Of a stretch of DNA of 64,000 nucleotides, positions 51,371 through 60,921 are shown in pieces. This DNA comes from Pedobacter kyonggii. GTDB taxonomy: Bacteria > Bacteroidota > Bacteroidia > Sphingobacteriales > Sphingobacteriaceae. Both the position numbers and the translations under genes were made by a program. Location: NCBI RefSeq assembly GCF_004310665.1, contig NZ_SIXF01000002.1, forward strand, positions 1-64,000, read 5' to 3'. How positions within the stretch are numbered: position 1 is the stretch's first letter; each line of letters starts with the position of its first letter. The notes under the pieces are model-generated. The model ran no database searches. It saw only the letters and a list, made by a program, of their open reading frames with translations, and was not told the DNA's origin.

Positions 51371-54300
51371 GGCGGGGCGGTTTGGTTGTCGATGGGTTCT
51401 GGTGGTGCCATCTGCGGTTTTTATGGTGTATAGTATTTTTTCTTGGTTTGCATGTTTCTCTGACTGCTCAGGAAAGGGCTGGTAAAGTTGTCTGGGGAAG
51501 GGTGCTTGCTGTGGGGCAGGGCAGTCCCATTGTTGGTGCTGTAGTTGAGGCAGGGGGAAGGAAGACCGGTACGGACGGCGAGGGGAATTTTATGCTTTTA
51601 CTTTCTGCGAGTATAGTGAGGGGGGAACTGAAGGTTTCTCATCTGGGTTTTAAGGCCCGGTCTGTTCCTTTTGATCTCAGTGCTGACCAGAAGCTGCTCG
51701 TTTCGCTGGAAGAGGATGCTACCGATCTAGGGTCGGTGAACATTTCAACGGGTTATGAGAGCAGGCCAAGGGAGCGGCTGACGGGTTCTTTTGAGCTGGT
51801 GGACAATAAGAGGCTCAATGCCCTGTTCGGTCCTAATATTCTTAACAGGCTGGAGGGGACGGCTGCAGGTGTGTCCTTTGATCGGGATGGTCAGCGCCCG
51901 GGGCTTATGGTGAGGGGGCTGAGCAGTATCAATGCGCCCAAGTCTCCGTTGATTGTTTTGGACAATTTTCCATATGCGGGGGATATCAATAATATCAATC
52001 CCAATGACATTGAGAGTATTACGATCTTAAAGGATGCTGCGGCTTCTTCGATCTGGGGCGCGAGGGCTGGCAACGGGGTGGTTGTGATCACTTCTAAAAA
52101 AGGCCGGCGTGGACAGCCCTTGTCCATTTCGCTGAACAACAACGTTAGTTTCACGCAGCGACCGGATATATATAAAAGCAGGGATTTTATCTCTTCGGCG
52201 GATTATATCGATCTGGAAAGCTTTCTTTTTGGTAAGGGGTTTTACCAGTCTACCCTGGACAATACCTTTACTTATCCGGTGGTGTCGCCTGTAGTGGAGC
52301 TTCTGGCTAAACGGAGTACATTGGGAGAAGCTGGGCAGGCGGAGATCGACAGGCAGATTGCGGCCTTAAAGAACAATGATGTGAGAAGGGATATTGGCAG
52401 GTACCTGTATAAAACGGGTTTTGCGCAGCAGTATGCCCTTAATATCAATGGTGGGGCTGAGCGGATGCTTTATTATTATTCGGCTGGGTATGACAGGGGA
52501 GAAAATCATCTGAGCGTCAAAAATGACCGTTTTTCCCTGCGTGCACAGAATAGCTTTGATCTGACAGATAAGCTTTCGCTTTCGACAGGACTGGTTTTCA
52601 CGGTGGGCAGTGGTGCTTCCGGCAGACCGGATTACGCTGCGATCAGGCCCGCGCCTTCCCAGGCACTCTATCCTTATGCCAGGCTGGCGGATGATGCGGG
52701 TAACCCGCTTACTATTCCCAGAATCTATAGGGAAAGTTATGTGGCCACGGCAGGGGGAGGTAAACTTTTGGACTGGCGGTATTATCCGCTGGAGGATTAT
52801 CAGCATGTAGAAAACGGGCAGAAGACCCTGGATCTGGTGGCAAATGTAAACCTGGAGTATAAAGTGTTTTCCTGGCTAAAGGCCGGGCTGCGTTATCAGT
52901 TTGAAAGGCAGAACCTGGACGGGAAAAATCTGTATGGGGAGGGCAGTTTCTTTGCAAGGGACCTGATCAACCAGTTTACCCAGATCAACCCCGCCACGGG
53001 AGCGTTAAAATATATCGTACCGAGGGGAGGGATCCTGGATCTGAACAGGTCTGTGCTGAATGCCCACAATTTTAGGGCACAGGTCAACCTGGACAGATCG
53101 TGGGGAGACCACAGCCTGACCGGCCTGATTGGAATGGAGGCCGGAAGGAACAGTGTGGAGGGAGCTTCATACCGGAGTTATGGTTACAATGATGATCTGG
53201 GTGTGGTCACCGGTCTGATTGATCCGGTGAACCGTTATCCTTTATTTTACGGGGGGATGGGAACGGTCGGCAATGCCAATACTTTTAACGGTACGGACAA
53301 CCGTTCGCTTTCGTACTTCGCAAATGCGGCTTACAGCTTTAGGGGAAAGTACAGTCTTTCCGGGAGTGTCCGAAAGGATCAGTCCAATCTTTTTGGGGTG
53401 AGGACCAACCAGCGGGGTAGGCCTTTCTGGTCGGCAGGTGCTGCCTGGGAAGTATCAAAAGAGGACTTTTTTCGTTCTGAGCTGTTTCCCTATCTCAAAC
53501 TTCGGATGACCTATGGTTCGAGCGGGAATCTCGACAATTCGATGTCGGCACTTACGGTGATGAGCTATTCTTCAGCGCCCAATTCACAGACAGGTTTTAC
53601 GCAGGCGCTGATCAACAAGTTTGCGAATCCGGAACTGAGATGGGAGAAGACACAGATGGCCAACATCGGTATTGACTTTGCCCTCCGGGGCGACAGGATA
53701 TCGGGAAGCCTTGAATATTATGAAAAAAGAGGGAGTGACCTGTTGGGGGATGCGCTGGTAGATCCGACTGCGGGACTAAAGGTAGCGACGGTGCGTAAGA
53801 ATGTGGCCAGTATGAAGGGTAGGGGCGCTGAACTGACATTGAGAACGTTAAATATCAAAGGAGTGGTCAGGTGGACGAGTTCACTGCTCTTCAGTTATAA
53901 CCTGAACAGGGTCAAGGATTATTACTTGAGTACCTATCAGGGTTCAGTTTATATCAATCAGGGGAACCTGGTTACCCCGGTTCCAGGTTATCCTGTTTAT
54001 TCAATCTTTAGTTACCGCTGGGCAGGGCTTGATCCTGCTACGGGAGATCCTCAGGGTTATCTGGGCGGTGCGGTGAGCAAAGATTATGCGGCGATTACTG
54101 GCACGGGGACACAGGTAGCAGATCTAGTCTACAATGGCCCTTCAACGCCTGTTTATTCTGGCGCCTTTGGCAATACGGTAGTTTATGGGGATTTTGAGTT
54201 TTCGGTCAATCTGATCTATAAGCTCGGGTATTATTTCAGGAAGAATTCCATTGATTACAGCAGCCTTTTCTCTGCAGGGGTACAGCACAGTGATTATGCA

Positions 54301-54627
54301 GACCGCTGGCAGGTACTTGGTGATGAGCTGCGGACCCAGGTGCCCTCACTCATCTATCCGGCCAATGCCGGACGGGATGCGCTGTACGCGGGTTCAGCGG
54401 CATTGGTCAGGAAGGGGGACCATGTCCGCCTGCAGTATGTTTCGCTTAGTTATGAGCTTCGGCAGCAGCGTTTTAAGCGCCTGCCCTTTAAGGGGCTGAA
54501 GCTGACCCTCAATGCCTCCAATCTGGGGGTGCTCTGGAGTGCCAATAAAGATGGGATCGATCCGGATTATCCTTATGCCCTGACTCCGCCCGGAACATTC
54601 AGTTTTGGCCTGAAGGCTACATTCTAA
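51367..54627 (+). CDS. SusC/RagA-type TonB-dependent outer membrane transporter
   Basis: 1086 residues. Signal peptide (IVFFLGLHVSLTAQE), carboxypeptidase-like domain (VVWGRVLAVGQGSPIVGAVV), plug (SPLIVLDNFPYAGDINNINP, IESITILKDAAASSIWGARA, GNGVVVITSKKG) and barrel ending GTFSFGLKATF. The classic VVVVGYG signature is here changed to LGSVNISTGYESRPRERLTG, a subfamily variant seen in TlpA-linked modules. The locus is visibly richer in G than the surrounding DNA. Translationally coupled to the TlpA-like gene and followed by SusD. No anti-sigma extension or regulator gene adjoins it, so its substrate and control are unknown. Confidence 0.93.
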   Translation: MRRGGLVVDGFWWCHLRFLWCIVFFLGLHVSLTAQERAGKVVWGRVLAVGQGSPIVGAVVEAGGRKTGTDGEGNFMLLLSASIVRGELKVSHLGFKARSVPFDLSADQKLLVSLEEDATDLGSVNISTGYESRPRERLTGSFELVDNKRLNALFGPNILNRLEGTAAGVSFDRDGQRPGLMVRGLSSINAPKSPLIVLDNFPYAGDINNINPNDIESITILKDAAASSIWGARAGNGVVVITSKKGRRGQPLSISLNNNVSFTQRPDIYKSRDFISSADYIDLESFLFGKGFYQSTLDNTFTYPVVSPVVELLAKRSTLGEAGQAEIDRQIAALKNNDVRRDIGRYLYKTGFAQQYALNINGGAERMLYYYSAGYDRGENHLSVKNDRFSLRAQNSFDLTDKLSLSTGLVFTVGSGASGRPDYAAIRPAPSQALYPYARLADDAGNPLTIPRIYRESYVATAGGGKLLDWRYYPLEDYQHVENGQKTLDLVANVNLEYKVFSWLKAGLRYQFERQNLDGKNLYGEGSFFARDLINQFTQINPATGALKYIVPRGGILDLNRSVLNAHNFRAQVNLDRSWGDHSLTGLIGMEAGRNSVEGASYRSYGYNDDLGVVTGLIDPVNRYPLFYGGMGTVGNANTFNGTDNRSLSYFANAAYSFRGKYSLSGSVRKDQSNLFGVRTNQRGRPFWSAGAAWEVSKEDFFRSELFPYLKLRMTYGSSGNLDNSMSALTVMSYSSAPNSQTGFTQALINKFANPELRWEKTQMANIGIDFALRGDRISGSLEYYEKRGSDLLGDALVDPTAGLKVATVRKNVASMKGRGAELTLRTLNIKGVVRWTSSLLFSYNLNRVKDYYLSTYQGSVYINQGNLVTPVPGYPVYSIFSYRWAGLDPATGDPQGYLGGAVSKDYAAITGTGTQVADLVYNGPSTPVYSGAFGNTVVYGDFEFSVNLIYKLGYYFRKNSIDYSSLFSAGVQHSDYADRWQVLGDELRTQVPSLIYPANAGRDALYAGSAALVRKGDHVRLQYVSLSYELRQQRFKRLPFKGLKLTLNASNLGVLWSANKDGIDPDYPYALTPPGTFSFGLKATF

Positions 54628-54642
54628 AATTAAAAATAAGAT

Positions 54643-56019
54643 ATGATGAGCAATAAAATATATAAATTTTCGGTGCTGCTGATTTTGCTTTTGGGCATAA
54701 CACTGTGTTATGGATGTGAAAAGTTCCTGGATGCAAAACCAGACAAAGCTTTACAGGTACCCACTACGCTTGCCGATATGGAGGCTTTGATGGATTATGC
54801 GGATGATATGAATAATGCCAGCCCGGCCGCGCAGGAAAACTGTTCGGATGATTATTACCTGCTGGACAATACCTGGAACGGGCTCACTTCGTTAACCAGA
54901 AAAAACCTGTATATCTGGGAGCGTGATGTTTTCAATGATGGACCGGGACCAGGGGACTGGGGTTCGGCCTACATCCCGGCCTATAGGGCTAATATTGTGC
55001 TGGAAAAATTGCCCGGTATCGACAGGACTCCTGCAAATGCGGGCCAGTATGACCGGGTGAAAGGGGCTTCGCTTTTTTTTAGGTCCAGGGCTTTCTGGGA
55101 AGCCCTGCAGATATGGGCGAAGGCCTATGATGCATCCAGCGCTTCCTCGGATCCCGGTGTGCCACTGCGCGTGGGGCCGGATTTTAATGTGGTATCGGTA
55201 CGCTCCAGTATACAGGACTGTTACCAGCAGGTAATCTCTGACCTCAGATCGGCGGTCCGGCTTTTGCCTGTTTCGCCACAGCATGTGATGCGTCCTTCCA
55301 GACCTGCGGCATATGGTATGTTGGCAAGGGTATCTCTGGGTATGGGTGACTATGGGCAGGCAGGGCTTTACGCGGATTCCTGTCTTCAGCTGACAGGAAA
55401 TCTGGTCGACTATAATACTTTGAGCCCATCGGCAGCCTTCCCCATTCCCAGGTTTAATGCGGAGGTGGTATTCAACAGTTCCATGCCGGCCACGACGAAT
55501 TCGATCAGCGGACGGGTCGATTCTGCGCTGTATCAGTCCTATTCGGAGAACGATCTGAGGAAAAAGATTTATTTCAAGGCATTTGCTGTGTCCTCAGGTG
55601 GGGGGATGGGTTTTAAGGGAAGTTACTATGGCGCGAATAATCTTTTTAACGGGATCGCAGTAGATGAAATGATGCTCATCAGGGCGGAAAGTTATGCCAG
55701 AGGGGGAAAGAATTTATCGGCCCTGGCGGATCTGAATGCACTTTTGGTCAAACGGTATATGACAGGGAGTTATGTTGCCTACACGGTTTCCGGCGTTCCG
55801 GATGTGCTTGGCCTTGTATTAAAAGAGAGAAGGAAAGAATTGGTGTTCAGAGGGCTGAGGTGGCCGGACCTCAAACGTCTGAACAGGGAGTCACGGTTTG
55901 CGGTGACCATTAAAAGAGTGTTGAACGGTGTGGTTTATTCAGTGCCGCCAAATGATAAAAGATATGCAATCTGTATTCCAAATACAGTTATAGCGCAAAG
56001 TGGTATCCCACAGAATTAG
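54643..56019 (+). CDS. SusD/RagB-type lipoprotein
   Basis: 458 residues. Lipoprotein signal ending at CEKFLDAKPDK, and typical SusD features: FLDAKPD, LEKLPGIDRTPAN, FFRSRAFWEALQIWAKAYD, VDEMMLIRAESYARGG and RKELVFRGLRWPDLKRLN. Somewhat shorter than the SusD in the first locus, with no glycine-rich insert. It is co-transcribed with SusC, 15 bases downstream. No degrading enzymes adjoin, so the ligand may be a protein, peptide or other polymer. RagA/B-like systems can import peptides, as with the TlpA-linked branch. Confidence 0.92.
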   Translation: MMSNKIYKFSVLLILLLGITLCYGCEKFLDAKPDKALQVPTTLADMEALMDYADDMNNASPAAQENCSDDYYLLDNTWNGLTSLTRKNLYIWERDVFNDGPGPGDWGSAYIPAYRANIVLEKLPGIDRTPANAGQYDRVKGASLFFRSRAFWEALQIWAKAYDASSASSDPGVPLRVGPDFNVVSVRSSIQDCYQQVISDLRSAVRLLPVSPQHVMRPSRPAAYGMLARVSLGMGDYGQAGLYADSCLQLTGNLVDYNTLSPSAAFPIPRFNAEVVFNSSMPATTNSISGRVDSALYQSYSENDLRKKIYFKAFAVSSGGGMGFKGSYYGANNLFNGIAVDEMMLIRAESYARGGKNLSALADLNALLVKRYMTGSYVAYTVSGVPDVLGLVLKERRKELVFRGLRWPDLKRLNRESRFAVTIKRVLNGVVYSVPPNDKRYAICIPNTVIAQSGIPQN

Positions 56020-56333
56020 GGGATTAAGTGGTCGAATGTATTTTTTAATGCTAAGTGAATTGGGATTGAAGGGGAGTCGAACCTAATGCCTTTAATGCTC
56101 GTAAATCAGTTTTTTGTAGCGAGTGAATGTTATGATAAACTAAAAACTCACCTCTGTTTAACAAGGCAGAACATAACAATCTTGCTTAAAAGATTAAGGC
56201 GTCGTTTTCTTAAAAAAAATATTATCTTTATGAAAGTAAATAGATTAAAAAAAATAGCCAGGGAATTGAAATTAGGCAAAAATATTTTGTAATTTATCTT
56301 CAATTTAGCTAATATTAATGGAATAGTAGAACA
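56020..56333. other. Intergenic region ahead of the exopolysaccharide cluster
   Basis: About 310 bases, A+T-rich after the G-rich SusD gene. A 68-codon frame (56086-56292) ends KVNRLKKIARELKLGKNIL; it has no domain I know and no strong start context, so I do not call it a gene. The promoter of the sugar-transferase gene should lie near its right end. Confidence 0.35.
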
Positions 56334-56996
56334 ATGTTGGAATTAGGGGTTAAATGTGACAGTTATAAGTTGCCATTACATAAACGATTTTTTGATATAT
56401 TAATTTCTAGCTTTTTTCTGATTTTACTGCTGCCATTATATGGTTTAATTGCATTTTTAATTATATTGGAATCTAAAGGCAACCCTATTTACAAATGTAG
56501 CAGAATAGGCCAAAATGGTAAAATGTTTATTTTGTTTAAGTTTAGGTCAATGTATTTAGGGGCTGACGGTGAACTTTTTCAATTTGATTATTTAAATCAT
56601 TATTCCTTAGGTTATGGTTCGAGCCAAAAACCTGTTTTTATAAAACTTCGGAATGACCCGAGAGTAACAATTATTGGGAAATTTCTTCGAAGGACTAGTT
56701 TAGATGAACTCCCGCAATTCTTCAATATATTAATTGGAAACATGTCTCTTGTGGGAAATCGTCCCTTAACAAGTTATGAAGCTACGATGTTATCGTCAAT
56801 GGGGCATCAGAAGCGTTTTTTAGCACCTGCAGGTCTAACAGGGCTTTGGCAAATTACTAAAAGGGGTAAAGATTTAATGTTTGAAAATGAGCGAATAAAA
56901 TTGGATAATTTCTATGCCATGAAACAATCGGCGGGTTTGGACTTTAAGATAGTTATCAAAACTTTAAATTCAATGATTCAATATTCCTACGGATAA
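56334..56996 (+). CDS. Initiating sugar transferase (undecaprenyl-phosphate sugar phosphotransferase)
   Basis: 220 residues. One membrane hairpin (KRFFDILISSFFLILLLPLY) and the cytoplasmic catalytic domain of the WcaJ/WbaP/PglC superfamily: GNPIYKCSRIGQNGKMF, FKFRSMYLGADGE, FLRRTSLDELPQFFNILIGN, MSLVGNRPL and PAGLTGLWQITKRGK. The small size fits the PglC-like minimal form. It links the first sugar phosphate to undecaprenyl phosphate, starting exopolysaccharide or glycan assembly. First gene of the cluster, followed by an epimerase. Confidence 0.92.
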   Translation: MLELGVKCDSYKLPLHKRFFDILISSFFLILLLPLYGLIAFLIILESKGNPIYKCSRIGQNGKMFILFKFRSMYLGADGELFQFDYLNHYSLGYGSSQKPVFIKLRNDPRVTIIGKFLRRTSLDELPQFFNILIGNMSLVGNRPLTSYEATMLSSMGHQKRFLAPAGLTGLWQITKRGKDLMFENERIKLDNFYAMKQSAGLDFKIVIKTLNSMIQYSYG

Positions 56997-57157
56997 ATTA
57001 AATTAAAATTATCATCCCGATGATTTCAGGAGAAATGAACAAATTTACAGAGGTATATTTATTGTACCTGAACGTTACGAAGAGTGTAGTTGTTTCCTTT
57101 GTGAAGATTTTGATTGTTAGGTGATTAATCTTTGTTTATCAAATTACAATTTCTATA

Positions 57158-58108
57158 ATGAGAATTTTAGTAACAGGTGGTGCTGGATTTATAGGCAGTA
57201 ATTTGTTGAAGATATTATTAGCAGACGAGAAGAACGAAGTCATTTGTCTAGATAATTTTGATGATTCTTACTCACGCAAATGGAAGCAGTTAAATATTCT
57301 GGAATTTGGTAGTTGTAAACGATTCACCTTTATTGAAGGTAATATTCTCGATAAAGATGAACTAAATAAAATCGATAATATAGAAATAATTATACATCTG
57401 GCTGCGAAGACTGGTGTTCGTAATAGCATTCATAATCCGGCAGAATACCATTTGACCAATGTGATTGGGACACAAAACCTACTTGATTTAGCAGTTAAAA
57501 AGAACGTAAAGCAGTTTGTTTTTTCTTCCTCAAGCAGTATTTATGGGGATAATCCGAACACACCTTGGATGGAAACCGAACTGCCTATGCCTATAAGCCC
57601 ATATGCCTGTTCTAAAATGGAATGTGAAAGACTAGGGTATTTCAGCAGTAAGAAACATTCTTTACGCTTTATATCTCTTCGCTTTTTCACTGTTTACGGT
57701 CCTGGACAGCGACCAGATTTAGTGATTTATAAATTTTTTCAATCTATACTTTCGAACTCTCCAATTATAGTTTATGGTGACGGTTCAAGTAATCGAAGTT
57801 ACACATATGTAGATGATGTTGTGTCCGGTATTATGAAAGCTATTGTATACGACAAGACAGAATTCGAAATAATTAACCTATGTAGTAAAGAAAAAGTAAA
57901 CCTCCTTGAGTTAATCACGCTTATCGAGGTTATTTGTAACAAAAAGGCAATAGTTGAATGGCAAAACGAGCAAGCAGGGGATGTTCCTACAACTGAAGGG
58001 CAGAATTTTAAAGCAGAACAATTATTGGACTACTGTACTAAAACCGAGCTCCAAATCGGATTAGTGAAGTTTTATGAATGGTACATGTCGACAAGAGCAT
58101 TCGTATAG
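57158..58108 (+). CDS. NAD-dependent sugar epimerase/dehydratase (SDR, UDP-sugar 4-epimerase type)
   Basis: 316 residues. An extended SDR: Gly-rich motif GGAGFIGSNL at residues 7-16, SSSSIYGDNPNTPW with the Ser, and YACSK with the catalytic Tyr-Lys near 148-152, then RFFTVYGPGQRPD and DGSSNRSYTYVDDVV, the signature of UDP-glucose/UDP-glucuronate epimerases. It supplies an activated sugar (likely UDP-galactose, UDP-GlcA or a relative) for the glycosyltransferases downstream. The exact sugar cannot be read from sequence. Same-strand cluster member. Confidence 0.9.
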   Translation: MRILVTGGAGFIGSNLLKILLADEKNEVICLDNFDDSYSRKWKQLNILEFGSCKRFTFIEGNILDKDELNKIDNIEIIIHLAAKTGVRNSIHNPAEYHLTNVIGTQNLLDLAVKKNVKQFVFSSSSSIYGDNPNTPWMETELPMPISPYACSKMECERLGYFSSKKHSLRFISLRFFTVYGPGQRPDLVIYKFFQSILSNSPIIVYGDGSSNRSYTYVDDVVSGIMKAIVYDKTEFEIINLCSKEKVNLLELITLIEVICNKKAIVEWQNEQAGDVPTTEGQNFKAEQLLDYCTKTELQIGLVKFYEWYMSTRAFV

Positions 58109-58491
58109 TTTATTTATGGTAATAACTGACTACTGTCGGAATTTTATTTCTTTGAAGTTTTTCTGCCGCTTTTGTAATAATAGTAGTTTGTATTGAAAAG
58201 TCTGATCGCAGCTTCAATATTTTGTCTCTCATTCCGATTCGAATCTGGAAGTATTCTTTATCTATGAAGCTGATTTTCGGCATCTCGTTTTATTTATCGC
58301 GTATGATATTGCCAAAATGCACAGTTAATCAGGTTGAACTCTCTAATTAACAACATGGTTTTGAAAATGGAATTTTCTATTCATAGTAAATTATACTAGT
58401 TATATCTTAGATTTATTCTTAATTTCAAAACGCTGTTTTTTTGACGAGACTACCTGTCAGAAATCATCTTTATACGATTAGCAAAGCCGAT
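58109..58491. other. Intergenic region within the exopolysaccharide cluster
   Basis: About 380 bases, A+T-rich, no gene found on either strand. It may hold a promoter for the glycosyltransferase gene at 58492; no operator, hairpin or repeat stands out. Confidence 0.4.
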
Positions 58492-59724
58492 ATGAATCTT
58501 TTGTATGTAGTTGACCAATTTCCCTCTAGTTCAGAATACTTTATTCTTAATGAGATCCTTGAATTGCAGAAAAAGAAATGCAAAATCTTTATTCTTGCTC
58601 AGAAAAAGGGAAATGGATTGCCTCATTTGGTTGAGGCAATAGGTGGAAATGGAAACATATATTACAAACCCAGTTTTTTTTCATTTGACGCTATTATGGG
58701 CCACTTTTACATGATGTTATTCTTGAAATCCAGGTACGTGAAGATTTTAAAGGAGTTAGCGCCATCCTATAAAACATCCTATAGAACTTTTTTAAGGGAA
58801 CTTAAGGTGTTTTCAAACGTAATGTCTTTCTCTTTTAAAGTCAGGAATATGGAATCTAAATTAATTCACGCTCATTTCTTATCTCTACCTTCAAGTATTG
58901 CGATGGGTATGTCTAAAGTTTTGAATATTCCATTTAGCTGTAGTGCTCATGCAAATGATATTTATGTGGCGAATAAGGATGATCTTATCAAAAAGGCAAA
59001 TTCTACAGCATTCATTGTAACATGCACCTTATGTAATAAGGATTTTTTACATCAACTACTGGCCGATTGCAGTAAAATAAAAGTTAGTCATGTATATCAC
59101 GGTATTGATTTAAGTAAGTGGGTAAGTAAAAAGAGAGATTTCCAGACTTTAACTGACAAAAAAATACGTATTCTTTCGATCGGAAGACTAGTAGAAAAGA
59201 AAGGAATTGTCTTTCTTCTTCAGGCTATCAAGATTCTAGTTTTGAAAGGTCTTAATGTAAAATGTTCTATAATTGGCGACGGGCCTTTAAGGAAGCAGCT
59301 TGAGGATTTTACGAAACGGAATGCCCTAGAAGACAATATAGTCCTTCATGGCTCATTGCCCCAAAAAGATATTATCTCATTTTATGGAGAGTCTGATATT
59401 TTCATTTTGCCCTGTGTTATTGCTGACAATGGTGATCGTGATGGTCTTCCAAATGTACTGGTGGAAGCTCTTGCAACTGGAATTCCAGCTATCTCAACCT
59501 CAGTTTCTGCAATTACAGAATTGATAACTCATGAGCAAACAGGAATTCTTGTAAAGGAAAAAGATCCGGACCAAATAGCGGAGGCAGTGCTAAGGCTTTC
59601 AGGAGATCCTGAATTATGTTCCTATTTATCGCGGAATGGTAGGGAAAAGGTCGAAAGGGAGTTTCAAATAAAAAACAGTACTGATCGGTTAATGGAATTA
59701 TTTAACTCGATAAATGCAGCCTAA
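58492..59724 (+). CDS. Glycosyltransferase, GT4 type
   Basis: 410 residues from the ATG at 58492 (MNLLYVVDQFPSSSEYF), the usual opening of GT4 enzymes; the frame could extend 17 codons to a TTG. GT-B fold: HAHFLSLPSSIAMG, then ILSIGRLVEKKGIVFLLQAI with KKG, IIGDGPLRKQL and, at the nucleotide-binding end, DRDGLPNVLVEALATGIPAI (the EX7E region). It would transfer a sugar to the lipid-linked glycan in the cytoplasm; donor and acceptor are unknown. The next gene overlaps its 3' end by 11 bases. Confidence 0.92.
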   Translation: MNLLYVVDQFPSSSEYFILNEILELQKKKCKIFILAQKKGNGLPHLVEAIGGNGNIYYKPSFFSFDAIMGHFYMMLFLKSRYVKILKELAPSYKTSYRTFLRELKVFSNVMSFSFKVRNMESKLIHAHFLSLPSSIAMGMSKVLNIPFSCSAHANDIYVANKDDLIKKANSTAFIVTCTLCNKDFLHQLLADCSKIKVSHVYHGIDLSKWVSKKRDFQTLTDKKIRILSIGRLVEKKGIVFLLQAIKILVLKGLNVKCSIIGDGPLRKQLEDFTKRNALEDNIVLHGSLPQKDIISFYGESDIFILPCVIADNGDRDGLPNVLVEALATGIPAISTSVSAITELITHEQTGILVKEKDPDQIAEAVLRLSGDPELCSYLSRNGREKVEREFQIKNSTDRLMELFNSINAA

Positions 59725-60877
59725 TAAGAATAACAAGACTAGAATCTTATTGGGGCTGGAGGCTGCGGATGGAGGTGCACTTAAGCATGTAATTTATTTA
59801 GCAAATTATTTGAATAAAAACCTCTTTGATGTTACTGTGATCCTATCTCCCCGTTCAGACAATACCTATGACATTTTAAAAAGCATGACTGATATCGGAG
59901 TAAGACTGGTTTTTATTCCAATGATACGGAATGTCAATCCTTTAAAGGACTTTATAAGTTTCGTAAGGATTTTTTCATTTCTTAATAAAAATACTTTTGA
60001 TATTGTTCATGCGCACAGTTCGAAGGCAGGAGCATTGTTTAGAGTTGCAGCTTGGTTTAAAAAAGTGCCGTTAACCATTTATACTCCCCACTGTTTTTAC
60101 TTCCAAACCAAAAAAGGGCTTGGGAGAACTTACTATATCCTTATCGAAAAAATGTTAGGAAAAATAACCGATTATATCGTAGTTTCAGAACTTGAAAAAA
60201 ACTATGGGCTCAAATACGGAATCGCTGATGGCAATAAAATGTTGAATATCAATAATGCCGTTAAATTTAATGAATACCAGCACCATGACAGCTGCTTTGT
60301 GAAAAAGAAATTTGGACTTGATGAAAATTGCATTGTTGTGGGCTCCGTTGGTAGATTGGTTGAACAAAAGGACTGGGCAACCTATCTATATGCCGCAAAG
60401 CGATTGCTATCCTCTTTTCCTAAAGTTATTTTTTTAATAGTTGGAGATGGCGAGCTTTATGATGGCTTGAAAGAGTTGACTGCTTCATTGGAAATAGCAG
60501 ATAATGTCCGTATTATGGGATATTCAGCTAATATTAGTGAAATTTATTCAATAATTGATATTTATGTCAGCACATCGTTATGGGAGGGGCTGCCCTATGT
60601 TTTCTTAGAAGCAATGTGGTATAAGAAGCCAATTATTGCAACCCAATCAGGCGATGTGGGCAATGTTATAAAAGATGGTTTAAATGGCTATCTGATCCCA
60701 CAGAAAGATCATATACATCTTTCGGATAAAATCCAAGAATTGATACTTAATAAAGCGATGTGCGTTCAATTTGGAGAAGAGGGATATAAAATAGTAAGCA
60801 GAAATTTTTCCTTTGAGGAATTTATCGATAAACATGAAAAATTGTATCTGAGCCATCATCAATCTTCGGAAATATAA
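59714..60877 (+). CDS. Glycosyltransferase, GT4 type
   Basis: 387 residues. GT-B fold with GLEAADGGALKHVIYLANYL at the N-terminus (the GG..h motif), IVHAHSSKAGALFRVAAWF, GSVGRLVEQKDWATYLYAA, IVGDGELYDGLKEL and EGLPYVFLEAMWYKKPIIAT, typical of GT4 enzymes such as those adding mannose or glucose in capsule pathways. It overlaps the preceding GT gene by 11 bases and is followed after 44 bases by the flippase gene. Both transferases together suggest a repeat unit of three or more sugars. Confidence 0.92.
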   Translation: MQPNKNNKTRILLGLEAADGGALKHVIYLANYLNKNLFDVTVILSPRSDNTYDILKSMTDIGVRLVFIPMIRNVNPLKDFISFVRIFSFLNKNTFDIVHAHSSKAGALFRVAAWFKKVPLTIYTPHCFYFQTKKGLGRTYYILIEKMLGKITDYIVVSELEKNYGLKYGIADGNKMLNINNAVKFNEYQHHDSCFVKKKFGLDENCIVVGSVGRLVEQKDWATYLYAAKRLLSSFPKVIFLIVGDGELYDGLKELTASLEIADNVRIMGYSANISEIYSIIDIYVSTSLWEGLPYVFLEAMWYKKPIIATQSGDVGNVIKDGLNGYLIPQKDHIHLSDKIQELILNKAMCVQFGEEGYKIVSRNFSFEEFIDKHEKLYLSHHQSSEI

Positions 60878-60921
60878 AATGATTGATTTAAATAGATTTT
60901 AGAGGTTAAAAATATACGAAC

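Noticed and set aside
56086-56292. 68-codon plus-strand frame before the sugar transferase
   Set aside because: Very basic, no recognised domain and weak start; could be a remnant but cannot be supported.
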